Assembly: GCA_910587905.1 (NCBI GenBank)
Contig: CAJUOF010000282.1
Span: forward strand, 1-35,171
Direction of reading: 5' to 3'
DNA from: an uncultured Lachnospiraceae bacterium
GTDB taxonomy: Bacteria > Bacillota_A > Clostridia > Lachnospirales > Lachnospiraceae
DNA length: 35,171 nt
A model generated the notes under the pieces. That model did no database searches. It worked only from the letters and a program-made list of their open reading frames with translations, and was not told where the DNA came from. A program made the translations under genes and the position numbers. Positions 1 through 7,071 of this stretch are shown in pieces; the first letter of the stretch is position 1; every line of letters begins with the position of its first letter.

Positions 1-19
1 ACGTGTGCTCTTCCGATCT
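1..19. other. Illumina adapter remnant at contig end
   Basis: Bases 1-19 read acgtgtgctcttccgatct. This is the exact reverse complement of the start of the standard Illumina TruSeq adapter (AGATCGGAAGAGCACACGT). The genuine sequence starts at about base 20, where the minus-strand reading frame still makes sense. It is a library artefact left at an assembly end and should be trimmed. Confidence 0.95.
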
Positions 20-458
20 GATAAATGCGGATTTCATCTCCCCTGCCGCGAAATTCCATGAGGATATCGGAAGACAGAAACTTGGAATTGCTTCCAGTGG
101 CATACACGTCGACCTGTTCCATTTGGAGCAGAGAGTTTAAGACTTCGGCAAAGTCTGGTACAAACTGGCTCTCGTCAAGCAGGATGTAATAAAGGTCATC
201 ATCCAGGATCTGATTCTTTATATGGCGGTAGAGGGTGAGAGGTTCTCTTAGGTCCCTGTTTTCAATATTTTCTAAGGCGATGGCGATAATATGGCCGTTC
301 GCTATGCCGCGCTCAAGCAGTTCATTCTTGAACAATCGGAAAAGCAGATAGGACTTGCCGCATCGCCGGACACCGGTGATGACCTTGATGAAACCATTGT
401 TTTCGCGCAGATGAATTTGCTCCAGATAAAAGTCTCTGTAAATTATAATCAACGGCAA
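20..458 (-). CDS. AAA_14-type ATPase, 5' part only (cut by contig end)
   Basis: The minus strand encodes an open frame with a P-loop GVRRCGKS soon after an N-terminal YRDFYLEQI stretch, and a Walker-B-like YYILLDESQF. It runs on to VYATGSNSKF and FRGRGDEI, the typical order of the AAA_14 (often with DUF4143) ATPases that are common, poorly characterised and often mobile in gut bacteria. The C-terminal part is missing because the contig ends in adapter sequence. No ATG lies in frame at the 5' end; TTG at 458 or 452 is the likeliest start, and neither has a good ribosome site. In-frame stops upstream limit the N-terminus to this area. The family assignment is firm; the cellular role is unknown. 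Confidence 0.75.
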
Positions 459-476
459 AACATTTGTAAAGCATTC

Positions 477-514
477 ATTCCGGGAAAATGGCCAATTGGC
501 CGAATTTCCGGAAT
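477..514. promoter_or_regulatory. Long imperfect palindrome upstream of the AAA_14 ATPase
   Basis: Two 19-base halves meet at 495/496 around the perfect core GGCCAATTGGCC, with outer arms ATTCCGG/CCGGAAT; 15 of 19 positions pair. No T-run follows on either strand, so an operator or upstream control site for the minus-strand ATPase is more likely than a terminator. Confidence 0.4.
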
Positions 515-560
515 GAAATTGTTTTTATTATAGGATGTGCCGTCAGGAGGATAGGTAACC

Positions 561-614
561 ATGGGTTTAGGAAACCGGGATCTTTTTGCAGAAATATGGC
601 TTATCGGAGCATAA
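561..614 (+). CDS. Possible 17-codon mini-ORF
   Basis: An AGGAGG ribosome site at 545-550 sits about 10 bases before an ATG that opens a 17-codon frame (MGLGNRDLF... ending LIGA). No family is recognisable. It could be a leader peptide or the 5' stump of a lost gene. The good ribosome site is the only support. Confidence 0.2.
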   Translation: MGLGNRDLFAEIWLIGA

Positions 615-665
615 AATACAATACGCAAATAAAATAATGAAAAGAAAAATATGCAAAGAAAATAT

Positions 666-700
666 ATTTCATAGTTTTTGGAAATATGATACTATGAAAT
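666..700 (+). promoter_or_regulatory. Inverted repeat, likely operator/promoter of the lipoprotein-ABC-BlaI operon
   Basis: Perfect 10-base arms ATTTCATAGT (666-675) and ACTATGAAAT (691-700) are separated by 15 bases. TATGAT at 685-690 and TACTAT at 690-695 inside the repeat could act as -10 elements, but no good -35 is visible. It lies upstream of the first gene of an operon that itself encodes a BlaI-type repressor, so it is a natural candidate for autoregulation. The link to BlaI is inference: the repeat is not the classical TACA-TGTA site. Confidence 0.45.
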
Positions 701-813
701 CATAAACGGAGCCGTTTTGTAACAAAAAGGCATTCCTGATGCGAGTGCAGGAAGAACAGAAGGAGATGGATGCGATACTCGCGGCATCCATTTTACTGTG
801 GAGGAAATTGTCT

Positions 814-1929
814 ATGAAAAGAAAAGGGCTGTTACTTCTGACATGCATGCTATTTTTGGTTGGCTGTGGCGAACAAAACAATAAATTGCAGGAAACCGCA
901 GGGGAAGAGAAAAACATGACGCAGAAAAGCGAGGATGAGACAGGGACAGAATCCATGTCGTTTGAGACAATGAAAAACGGCGATCCTGTTTTTTATGCGT
1001 TGACGGAAACGGCGAAGCTGGAGGCAGACGTGGTCCTGCCGGAGGATTGGCAGGGGAAAGCGGAGCTTTGCCACGTGAAATTAGAAAATTTTGATGCTGA
1101 TCTTTTGGCGCCGGAGCTGTTTCCGGACATTCGTGAGGAAGAGTGGGAACATTATTATGGGGCGGGAACCCGTGATTACACAGATGGCACCAGAGATATT
1201 TTAATTGAACAGGGAGTCTATTATTATACTTATAATTGGTGGGAGCAGGAAGCCTACTTCCCACTGAACAGGCAGAGGGTAAAGGAGGACGAGTTTGTGG
1301 GTGAGTTTTCCTTTGCATCCAGAGAAGAGATCGCCGCACAGGCGGAGGCGTGGCTGACAGACAAAGTGGGTTTGGAAGAGGTACGCGTGGACCGGATCTA
1401 TTCTGTGCCCAGAGAGTTGATTTTTGAAGAATATCAAAGAAGAAATTCGGATCCCGAGGCAGGTACGGGAAAAAGCGGGGGGGTTGGTTTGGAACGGAAC
1501 ACAGTTGAAGATTTTAATGACTGTTACTGGCTTGACATTACCCAGTATGTGAACGGGCTTCCGCTGCTTGGGGATGCTTTTACAAGACAGGATGAAGTTT
1601 ATATCCCTGATGGGGAAATTTTGATGGGATATACGGAAAACGGCCTGGAAGACGCTTGTATCGTGCAGAATTATGTAATAACGGGGAAGGAAGAAAAAAG
1701 CCTCTGTCCATTGGATGCTGTTTTTGCCTCTCTGGTGAAAAAGTTTGAACTTACGATTTCGGCGGATACTACGATCGACGGAATGCAGCTGATCTATTTT
1801 CCGTATCCGGTTTCATCGGAAGAACGGACGTATGACCTGATTCCCGTATGGGAATTTACCTTCACAGAAGGCGGGAGGCGGCAGCATATTTATATCAATG
1901 CGCTGGACGGAAAAGAGATTGTTTCATAG
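814..1929 (+). CDS. Surface lipoprotein of unknown function
   Basis: The protein begins with a type II signal peptide: MKRKG, a hydrophobic stretch and the lipobox LVGC, so it should be a membrane-anchored lipoprotein of about 371 residues. I chose ATG 814 because GGAGG precedes it and the signal peptide then starts correctly; an in-frame ATG at 739 would put 25 polar residues ahead of it. After the lipobox comes an E/K/T-rich linker, then an alpha/beta domain. The C-terminal part (DLIPVWEFTF, then INALDGKEI) resembles the PepSY/YycI-like ends of secreted regulatory or propeptide domains. It leads an operon with two ABC-2 permeases, an ATPase and a BlaI/BlaR pair, so it may be an accessory or immunity-like lipoprotein for that exporter. 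The specific function is not recognisable. Confidence 0.75.
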   Translation: MKRKGLLLLTCMLFLVGCGEQNNKLQETAGEEKNMTQKSEDETGTESMSFETMKNGDPVFYALTETAKLEADVVLPEDWQGKAELCHVKLENFDADLLAPELFPDIREEEWEHYYGAGTRDYTDGTRDILIEQGVYYYTYNWWEQEAYFPLNRQRVKEDEFVGEFSFASREEIAAQAEAWLTDKVGLEEVRVDRIYSVPRELIFEEYQRRNSDPEAGTGKSGGVGLERNTVEDFNDCYWLDITQYVNGLPLLGDAFTRQDEVYIPDGEILMGYTENGLEDACIVQNYVITGKEEKSLCPLDAVFASLVKKFELTISADTTIDGMQLIYFPYPVSSEERTYDLIPVWEFTFTEGGRRQHIYINALDGKEIVS

Positions 1930-1940
1930 GAGGAAAGGCT

Positions 1941-2748
1941 TTGAAAACTGGCCGTATGGTTTGTTCGGATATGAAGCGGCTGTTTGTGTCGAAAAATTTT
2001 TACTTTACGGTGACAGCCGTGATGCTGCTTTGTTTTTTGTCGGTGCTGGGAGAATTTGGAATTGCAAAGGATATATATTATTTGGTGGAGGCGAGACATG
2101 GCGTCGGTGCGTTTCTGATGGCGATGTTGGTTTTGGCGGTGCTTCCCTTCGGGCTGAGCTACCGGGAAGACTGTGAGAACAATTATATCCATGGGATCAG
2201 AGGACGGATTGGCTGCGGAAGTTATTGTTTTTCCAAGATACTGACTGCGGCGACGGGCACGTTTGCAGCCGTTTTTTTTGGGATATGCTCTGTTTTTGGG
2301 TGTTCTCAAATGTTTTTATCCCTTGGTTTCTAAGGAGAGTCTGGAAGGACTCCGCTATATCTATGAAAATGGAAGCGTCAATCCGGATCAGATGTATATC
2401 CTGAATGGAAAGCCATTGCTGTATTTTATCCATGTTTTTATGACGGAAGCCGCAGGCTATGGGTTTATGGCGGTTTTTGCACTGACGGTTTCCGCAAAGG
2501 TGGGAAACGTGTTTGTGCTTTTATCAACGCCGGTTCTTTTCTACTATGGATGGATCACTTTCTGTGATGTGGCGTATCTGCCGGGGATTTTTCGATGGTA
2601 CTGGATTATGACAAACGGGGGCGTCATACGGATGACGATCGGGGAGCCAACCCGTTCTCTTTTGGGGATCCTGGGATATTTTGGAGGACTGGATATCCTG
2701 CTGGGATTGGTATTTTACTGGATGATAAGGAGGGAATCCCATGGGTAA
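1941..2748 (+). pseudogene. ABC-2-type permease, reading frame broken at a T8 run
   Basis: Two overlapping frames together make one membrane protein of about 269 residues. The first starts at TTG 1941 (AGGAGG-type site just upstream, directly after the lipoprotein stop) and runs to a stop at 2333. The second is open from before 2263 to 2748. They cross at GTTTTTTTTGGG, where eight T occupy 2272-2279; losing or gaining bases there restores a continuous hydrophobic protein. The joined product has several membrane segments, as expected for an ABC-2 permease, and its 3' end overlaps the next permease gene by 8 bases. The break may be an assembly or sequencing error, a real null mutation or slippage-based switching; the sequence alone cannot say. 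Confidence 0.7.
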
Positions 2749-3595
2749 CATGTTAAAAAGGTTTCACATCTGTGCCTGCGGATTCCGAAAGATATTTGCG
2801 AATCCAAGGCTTTATCTGTCCTTTCTCTGGTTTTTTCTCTCCATTGGCTATTATATGGCCAAAGTAAAAAGTTTTTCTGCCATGATGGGAGTCAAAGCGT
2901 CGCCGTGGATTTTTCCGCTTTTGATTCCGGATGCCATGGGGCAGCTTTTTATTATTATCGGAGCGACTCTTCTTTTTTGTGACGCCCCATTTATGAATGA
3001 GACGACCATCTGGCAGCTTGTGCGGGCGGGGAGAAAAAACTGGTTCTGGGGGAATATGCTGTATATTTGGCTGCTTTCTTTGTTTTACGCAGTTATGCTG
3101 TTCCTTTTACCAAATTTTCTTTTGTTTCCGGATGTTTCCTGGACAAGTGGGTGGGGACAGATTCTGGGAGCGCTTGCGCAGAGCAGCGCGGCTTCCACGC
3201 TTGGGATTAACAGCCTGAATTATTCGGTTATGGTGCAGTATACACCTCTTCAGGCCGCAGGCTGTGTACTCTTGGCAGTATGGCTGAACACGGTATTGGT
3301 CGGAATGATTAATTATGTCTGTAATCTATGGCTGAAACGGGGAACGGGACCGCTTTTTAGTATTGTTATGGGACTCAGCCCTTATCTGATCGTAAGACTG
3401 GCAGATTTTCGGATCGGGTATTACCTCTCTCCGCCTGCATGGATGAATATCAGTATGTATAACTGGGACGGTTATGGAGATTTTCCTTCTCCAACCTATA
3501 TTTATACGACGCTGGCGGCACTGCTCTTAATTTTAATGGTTTTGGGATATATCGGGATACGGAGAAAAGATATTGACCCGGTATCCGGCATATAA
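2741..3595 (+). CDS. ABC-2-type permease
   Basis: A 284-residue polytopic membrane protein with about six hydrophobic segments, including LWFFLSIGYYMA near the N-terminus, a cluster around WLLSLFYAVMLFLL, and LLLILMVLGYIGI near the end, which finishes in a basic tail. The ATG at 2741 follows AGGAGG and overlaps the end of the preceding permease. It is the likely partner of that permease and of the ATPase that follows 9 bases later. Together they form an ATPase plus two-permease exporter of the type used for antimicrobial-peptide resistance or bacteriocin immunity. Substrate unknown. Confidence 0.75.
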   Translation: MGNMLKRFHICACGFRKIFANPRLYLSFLWFFLSIGYYMAKVKSFSAMMGVKASPWIFPLLIPDAMGQLFIIIGATLLFCDAPFMNETTIWQLVRAGRKNWFWGNMLYIWLLSLFYAVMLFLLPNFLLFPDVSWTSGWGQILGALAQSSAASTLGINSLNYSVMVQYTPLQAAGCVLLAVWLNTVLVGMINYVCNLWLKRGTGPLFSIVMGLSPYLIVRLADFRIGYYLSPPAWMNISMYNWDGYGDFPSPTYIYTTLAALLLILMVLGYIGIRRKDIDPVSGI

Positions 3596-3604
3596 GGAGA
3601 CGTT

Positions 3605-4267
3605 ATGGAAAATAAGATTGAAATTCATCATCTAAAGAAACGGTTTAAAGAGTATACGGCGCTGGACGATTTTTCTATGGACTTTGAAGCCGGAAAGATT
3701 CATGGTCTCATTGGAAGAAACGGAAGCGGAAAGACAGTGCTTTTTAAATGTATCTGTGGATTCCTGAAAGCAGACGGAGGAGAGATTCTTGTGGACGGAA
3801 AGCGAATCGGAAAGGACGTGGAAATGCCGTCAGATCTGGGCGTGATCATTGAAAATCCCGGCTTTCTGCCAAGTTATACGGGATACCAGAATTTGAGCTT
3901 TTTAGCGGCGATCCAAAAGAAGATTGGAAGGAAGGACATTTATCAGGTGATCAGAAAAGTAGGCTTGGATCCGAGAAGCAGGAAGCATGTGGGCAAATAT
4001 TCTCTTGGAATGCGCCAGAGGCTGGGAATCGCCCAGGCAATCATGGAGGATCCGTCTCTCCTGATTCTGGACGAGCCGATGAACGGCTTGGATAATCAGG
4101 GGGTGGAGGATATGAGGCGGCTTTTTCTGGAACTAAAAAAGGAAGGGAAGACGATTCTTTTGGCAAGCCACAACAGAGAAGATGTCTCTGTACTGTGTGA
4201 CACAGTAGTGGAAATCGATCACGGAAAGCTTTTACCTCCAGAGAATAAAGGACAGGAAAGCGCTTGA
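3605..4267 (+). CDS. ABC transporter ATP-binding protein (exporter type)
   Basis: A 220-residue ABC ATPase with Walker A GRNGSGKT at residues 37-44, signature YSLGMRQRLG, Walker B LLILDEPMNGLD and an H-loop in ASHNRED. It hydrolyses ATP on the cytoplasmic side to drive the two adjacent permeases. The signature SLGMRQ rather than LSGGQ, and the short length, are typical of bacitracin/lantibiotic-type exporters. It is co-directional and tightly spaced with the permeases upstream and the BlaI-type gene downstream. Confidence 0.9.
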   Translation: MENKIEIHHLKKRFKEYTALDDFSMDFEAGKIHGLIGRNGSGKTVLFKCICGFLKADGGEILVDGKRIGKDVEMPSDLGVIIENPGFLPSYTGYQNLSFLAAIQKKIGRKDIYQVIRKVGLDPRSRKHVGKYSLGMRQRLGIAQAIMEDPSLLILDEPMNGLDNQGVEDMRRLFLELKKEGKTILLASHNREDVSVLCDTVVEIDHGKLLPPENKGQESA

Positions 4268-4319
4268 TTTTTAGAAAACAGTTTGATATGCTGGAAAAAA
4301 GAGAGTCAGGAGGCATGAG

Positions 4320-4709
4320 ATGAAAAGAAAGGATAAGGATATGACGCCCTCTGAGCAGGAGATTATGAGGGCTGTCTGGGAGATCACGGAGGAAGGGGGA
4401 ACAGCGACAACGAAGACCGTGCGGAAGCGGGTGAACGAGGGACGTGAGGAAAAACTCTATGGCCAGATCATTTACGGACATATCGGGCATTTGGCGGAGA
4501 AAGGGTATGTGAGGATTGAGCGGACGGAGAATGACGACAGGATTTATATACCTTTGATTGATAAGGATAGCTATGTAAAGGGTCAGGCGAAGCACTGGGC
4601 GGATTTTTGGAGACAGAGCAGGACGTCCTATGCGATTATGGCGCTGGGAAGCGGACTGAAAAAAGAAGAAAAAGAAGAACTCAGGAGATATCTCGATGAA
4701 CTTGATTAA
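4320..4709 (+). CDS. BlaI/MecI-family transcriptional repressor
   Basis: A 129-residue protein with the winged-helix pattern of the penicillinase-repressor family: SEQEIMRAVWEI near the start, a recognition-helix region, then LAEKGYVRIERT and a C-terminal dimerisation helix ending EELRRYLDELD. Members bind palindromic operators as dimers and are removed by proteolysis when a partner BlaR1/MecR1-type membrane peptidase is activated. ATG 4320 follows AGGAGG. Its end overlaps the start of the M56 peptidase gene by 14 bases, which couples the pair. It probably represses its own operon from 814, perhaps through the inverted repeat at 666-700 (inference). Confidence 0.88.
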   Translation: MKRKDKDMTPSEQEIMRAVWEITEEGGTATTKTVRKRVNEGREEKLYGQIIYGHIGHLAEKGYVRIERTENDDRIYIPLIDKDSYVKGQAKHWADFWRQSRTSYAIMALGSGLKKEEKEELRRYLDELD

Positions 4710-6063
4710 TGTATGTCTTATGATTTTTTTGACTACGTTGACGGGCAGCATGGCTTTTGGACTGTGGAAGCTTGGAAGCTCAGTTCTGGAAAAACAGGGG
4801 AAAATTTATGGGATCCGCGGTGGTTTGATCCTTGTATTTGTGTTTTATCTGTTTCCTGTTTTATTTTTCTTTCTGGCCTATCAGGCAGGAACCTTTAGTG
4901 ATTGTGATACAGGGCCCCTTGGCTGGAGGACGCCGTTCCTTCTGCTGGCGTCGAGGCTTTTGGCTGCCGTTTGGACAGTGGGATTTCTGTGGAGGCTTGC
5001 ACGGTACAAGAGTGAGAAAAAAGAGCTTAGGGTATTGCTGAAAAGTAGCAGAGCGGCGGAACGGGAGATCCAGGAGCAGGCCGATTTTGTGGGAAAATGT
5101 GTGGGGCTCTATAGGAGGCTCCCGGTATATCTGTCAAAAGAGGTTCCGGGTCCCTTTATTATTGGTGTTTTCAGGAGCCGCATTTTTCTCCCTGAAAAGT
5201 CTTATGGGGAGTATGAGCTGCGGGTTATTTTGGAGCATGAGCTCAGGCATTACAGGCAGGGGGACCTGCTTCTTAAAAGCTTATGTATCTGGATTAGCTG
5301 GCTCCAGTGGTTTAACCCGCTGACAAAAAAGCTGTTTGAGGAGGTGGATACGTGGGGCGATATCCACTGTGATCTGCACCTTTGTTATGGTGCGGGAAGC
5401 CGAGGGAATTGGAAGCAATATTTTGGAGCAGTGATTGACAATGTGCCGGAGACCGGAACCGGCTTTCATATGGGGATGGGACTTAGGACAAGCAAAGAAG
5501 AATTGGAGGAGAGGATTAGGAAAATGAAAAGACACAATCCGAAAAAAGAACTGGGAAAAGCAGCATTGGTACTGCTTGCCGTATGTTTTTTGCTGACCCT
5601 GGCGGGGACCGCACTGGCGGCAGGTAAGGGAGTGGAGGCTCTGTACGGCGTCGTATATGCCGCGACGGAGAAGATGGAGTATGAGGAGCCGGGCCCTGAA
5701 CCGGTGGTGTCGGAGGAGACGGAGTGGCTTCCCGACGAGAGCCTGACCATCGTGGACACAGGCGATAATCTCAATGCGAGAGGAGGAGGTAATTATGCCT
5801 GGACCATCTCCGCCAACACTCTGAGCAGGACGGGGGCTTTCTATGCGGCGAAGGGGAGCAAGGTGACGATCTCGGTGAATCCGGATCCGGCGGGTGCCGC
5901 CACGGGGATCGGCTTGGACCAGCCCAACGGCTATCTGCGGGGCGTTTCCGGGACGGGCTCCTATAGTCACACATTCACTATTTTGGAAAGCGGAAATCAC
6001 AAGGCATATGTGAGAAACGAGAGCGGCAGTAAGATTACGGCTTATGTCACAGTGGTGAGATAA
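4696..6063 (+). CDS. BlaR1/MecR1-like M56-family membrane metallopeptidase with non-PBP sensor domain
   Basis: A 455-residue protein with hydrophobic segments at the N-terminus (about 1-20, 43-62 and 80-100). A cytoplasmic M56 protease domain has the zinc motif HELRH at residues 181-185, followed by the family's WFNPL element. A further membrane segment near residues 285-305 leads to a C-terminal extracytoplasmic part. That part is about 130 residues, Gly/Ser/Thr-rich and beta-strand-like, and shows none of the penicillin-binding motifs (SxxK, KTG) of BlaR1, so it should sense something other than beta-lactams. On activation it would cleave the adjacent BlaI-like repressor and derepress the operon. 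The pairing and the 14-base overlap with blaI support this role. Confidence 0.85.
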   Translation: MNLINVCLMIFLTTLTGSMAFGLWKLGSSVLEKQGKIYGIRGGLILVFVFYLFPVLFFFLAYQAGTFSDCDTGPLGWRTPFLLLASRLLAAVWTVGFLWRLARYKSEKKELRVLLKSSRAAEREIQEQADFVGKCVGLYRRLPVYLSKEVPGPFIIGVFRSRIFLPEKSYGEYELRVILEHELRHYRQGDLLLKSLCIWISWLQWFNPLTKKLFEEVDTWGDIHCDLHLCYGAGSRGNWKQYFGAVIDNVPETGTGFHMGMGLRTSKEELEERIRKMKRHNPKKELGKAALVLLAVCFLLTLAGTALAAGKGVEALYGVVYAATEKMEYEEPGPEPVVSEETEWLPDESLTIVDTGDNLNARGGGNYAWTISANTLSRTGAFYAAKGSKVTISVNPDPAGAATGIGLDQPNGYLRGVSGTGSYSHTFTILESGNHKAYVRNESGSKITAYVTVVR

Positions 6064-6099
6064 AAGCTGGTTCTCGTCTGTGAAAGCAAAAAATAATAT

Positions 6100-6141
6100 C
6101 CCCATGGGGGGCTTGTGGGCATTTTCTGTGCATGCTATACT
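6100..6141 (+). promoter_or_regulatory. Promoter of methyltransferase/importer operon 1 with upstream C/G palindrome
   Basis: TTGTGG (6113-6118), a 17-base spacer and TATACT (6136-6141) form a good housekeeping-type promoter. Immediately upstream is the perfect palindrome CCCCATGGGG (6100-6109), followed by GGCTTGT. The same order (AAAATAA, CCCC-TGGG-GGCTTGT, 17 bases, TATAAT) recurs before importer operon 2 at 12106-12157. This leaves a leader of about 110 bases before the methyltransferase start. It contains a short CCC-TCCG-GGG stem followed by T6 (about 6184-6202), a weak attenuator candidate. Confidence 0.7.
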
Positions 6142-6258
6142 TTTTCCGTGCAGAGAATCCGATGGATTGTCCGTGTAAACAGGCCCTCCGGGGGGATTTT
6201 TTGCTGTGTAGGAAACTTTGTAACAGGAAACTTAAAAAACAGGGATGGTGAACAGACG

Positions 6259-7017
6259 ATGGGGAAAATGCTGGGAAAGATACAGGCGTATTGGACGAAC
6301 CGGGCGGAGGGGTATTCGCAGACAAACCGGGAAGAGCTGGCGGGAGCACAGAAGGAGAAATGGCTGGCGGTTCTTAAGGAAGGATTTCCGAAAAGGGAGC
6401 CTTCTGAGATCAAGGTTTTAGACATGGGGACCGGCCCCGGATTTTTTGCCATCATTCTGGCGAGGGCGGGCTATCAGGTGACGGCGGTGGACTGCACCGA
6501 AGAGATGCTCTGCAAGGCCAGGGAAAATGCCGGGGATTATGCGGAGCGGATCAACTGGAGACAGATGGATGTTCAGAGGCTGGAGTTTGCGGACGAGAGC
6601 TTTGACGTGGTGGTTTCCAGAAATTTGACCTGGGATTTGGAGGAACCGGACAGGGCGTATGCGGAGTGGATGCGGGTGCTGAAGACTGACGGGATCCTTC
6701 TGAATTTTGATGCCAACTGGTATGCCCATCTTTTTGACGCGGGAAAGCGGAGGGAGTATGAGGCGGACAGAAGGCGGGCCGAGGCGCGGGGGGTGGAGGA
6801 CCATTATGTCTGCACGGACGTGGCCGCCATGGAGGAGATCGCCAGGCAGATTCCTTTAAGCCCGGTGAAGAGGCCGGAGTGGGATATCCGGACCCTTAAG
6901 CAGATTGGCGCCAGAAGTATCCGGACAGACTGTAAGATCTGGTCACGGGTCTGGAGCGAGGTGGAAAAGATCAATTACGCCTCCACGCCCATGTTCATGG
7001 TGAGGGCTGTGAAATAA
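6259..7017 (+). CDS. Class I SAM-dependent methyltransferase
   Basis: A 252-residue Rossmann-fold methyltransferase: motif I VLDMGTGPGFFAI, acidic residue of motif II in VTAVDCTEEML, then FDVVVSRNLTWDLEEPDRAYAEW, and VLKTDGILLNFDANWY further on. ATG 6259 is chosen because conserved sequence starts there; an in-frame ATG at 6115 lies within the promoter region. It is the first gene of the operon and is followed 54 bases later by a binding-protein gene of the nickel/peptide importer class. Methyltransferases next to such importers suggest modification of a metallophore or methylated ligand, but the substrate cannot be read from the sequence. It resembles the UbiE/YcgJ-like group. Confidence 0.85.
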   Translation: MGKMLGKIQAYWTNRAEGYSQTNREELAGAQKEKWLAVLKEGFPKREPSEIKVLDMGTGPGFFAIILARAGYQVTAVDCTEEMLCKARENAGDYAERINWRQMDVQRLEFADESFDVVVSRNLTWDLEEPDRAYAEWMRVLKTDGILLNFDANWYAHLFDAGKRREYEADRRRAEARGVEDHYVCTDVAAMEEIARQIPLSPVKRPEWDIRTLKQIGARSIRTDCKIWSRVWSEVEKINYASTPMFMVRAVK

Positions 7018-7071
7018 ATAGTTAGGGAAAATTTATGGGGCGAGGCTCTGATGATAGGAGGAAGAAATCCG

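Noticed and set aside
291..533. Plus-strand 80-codon ORF at the left end
   Set aside because: It is the shadow of the minus-strand AAA_14 ATPase, whose P-loop and Walker B are clear, and it ends in the palindrome.
739..813. Upstream start (ATG 739) for the lipoprotein gene
   Set aside because: It would place 25 polar residues before a standard lipoprotein signal peptide; ATG 814 has GGAGG at proper spacing.
6160..6258. Riboswitch in the methyltransferase operon leader
   Set aside because: A short C/G stem with T6 is present, but no conserved core of NiCo, cobalamin or SAM riboswitches could be matched by eye.
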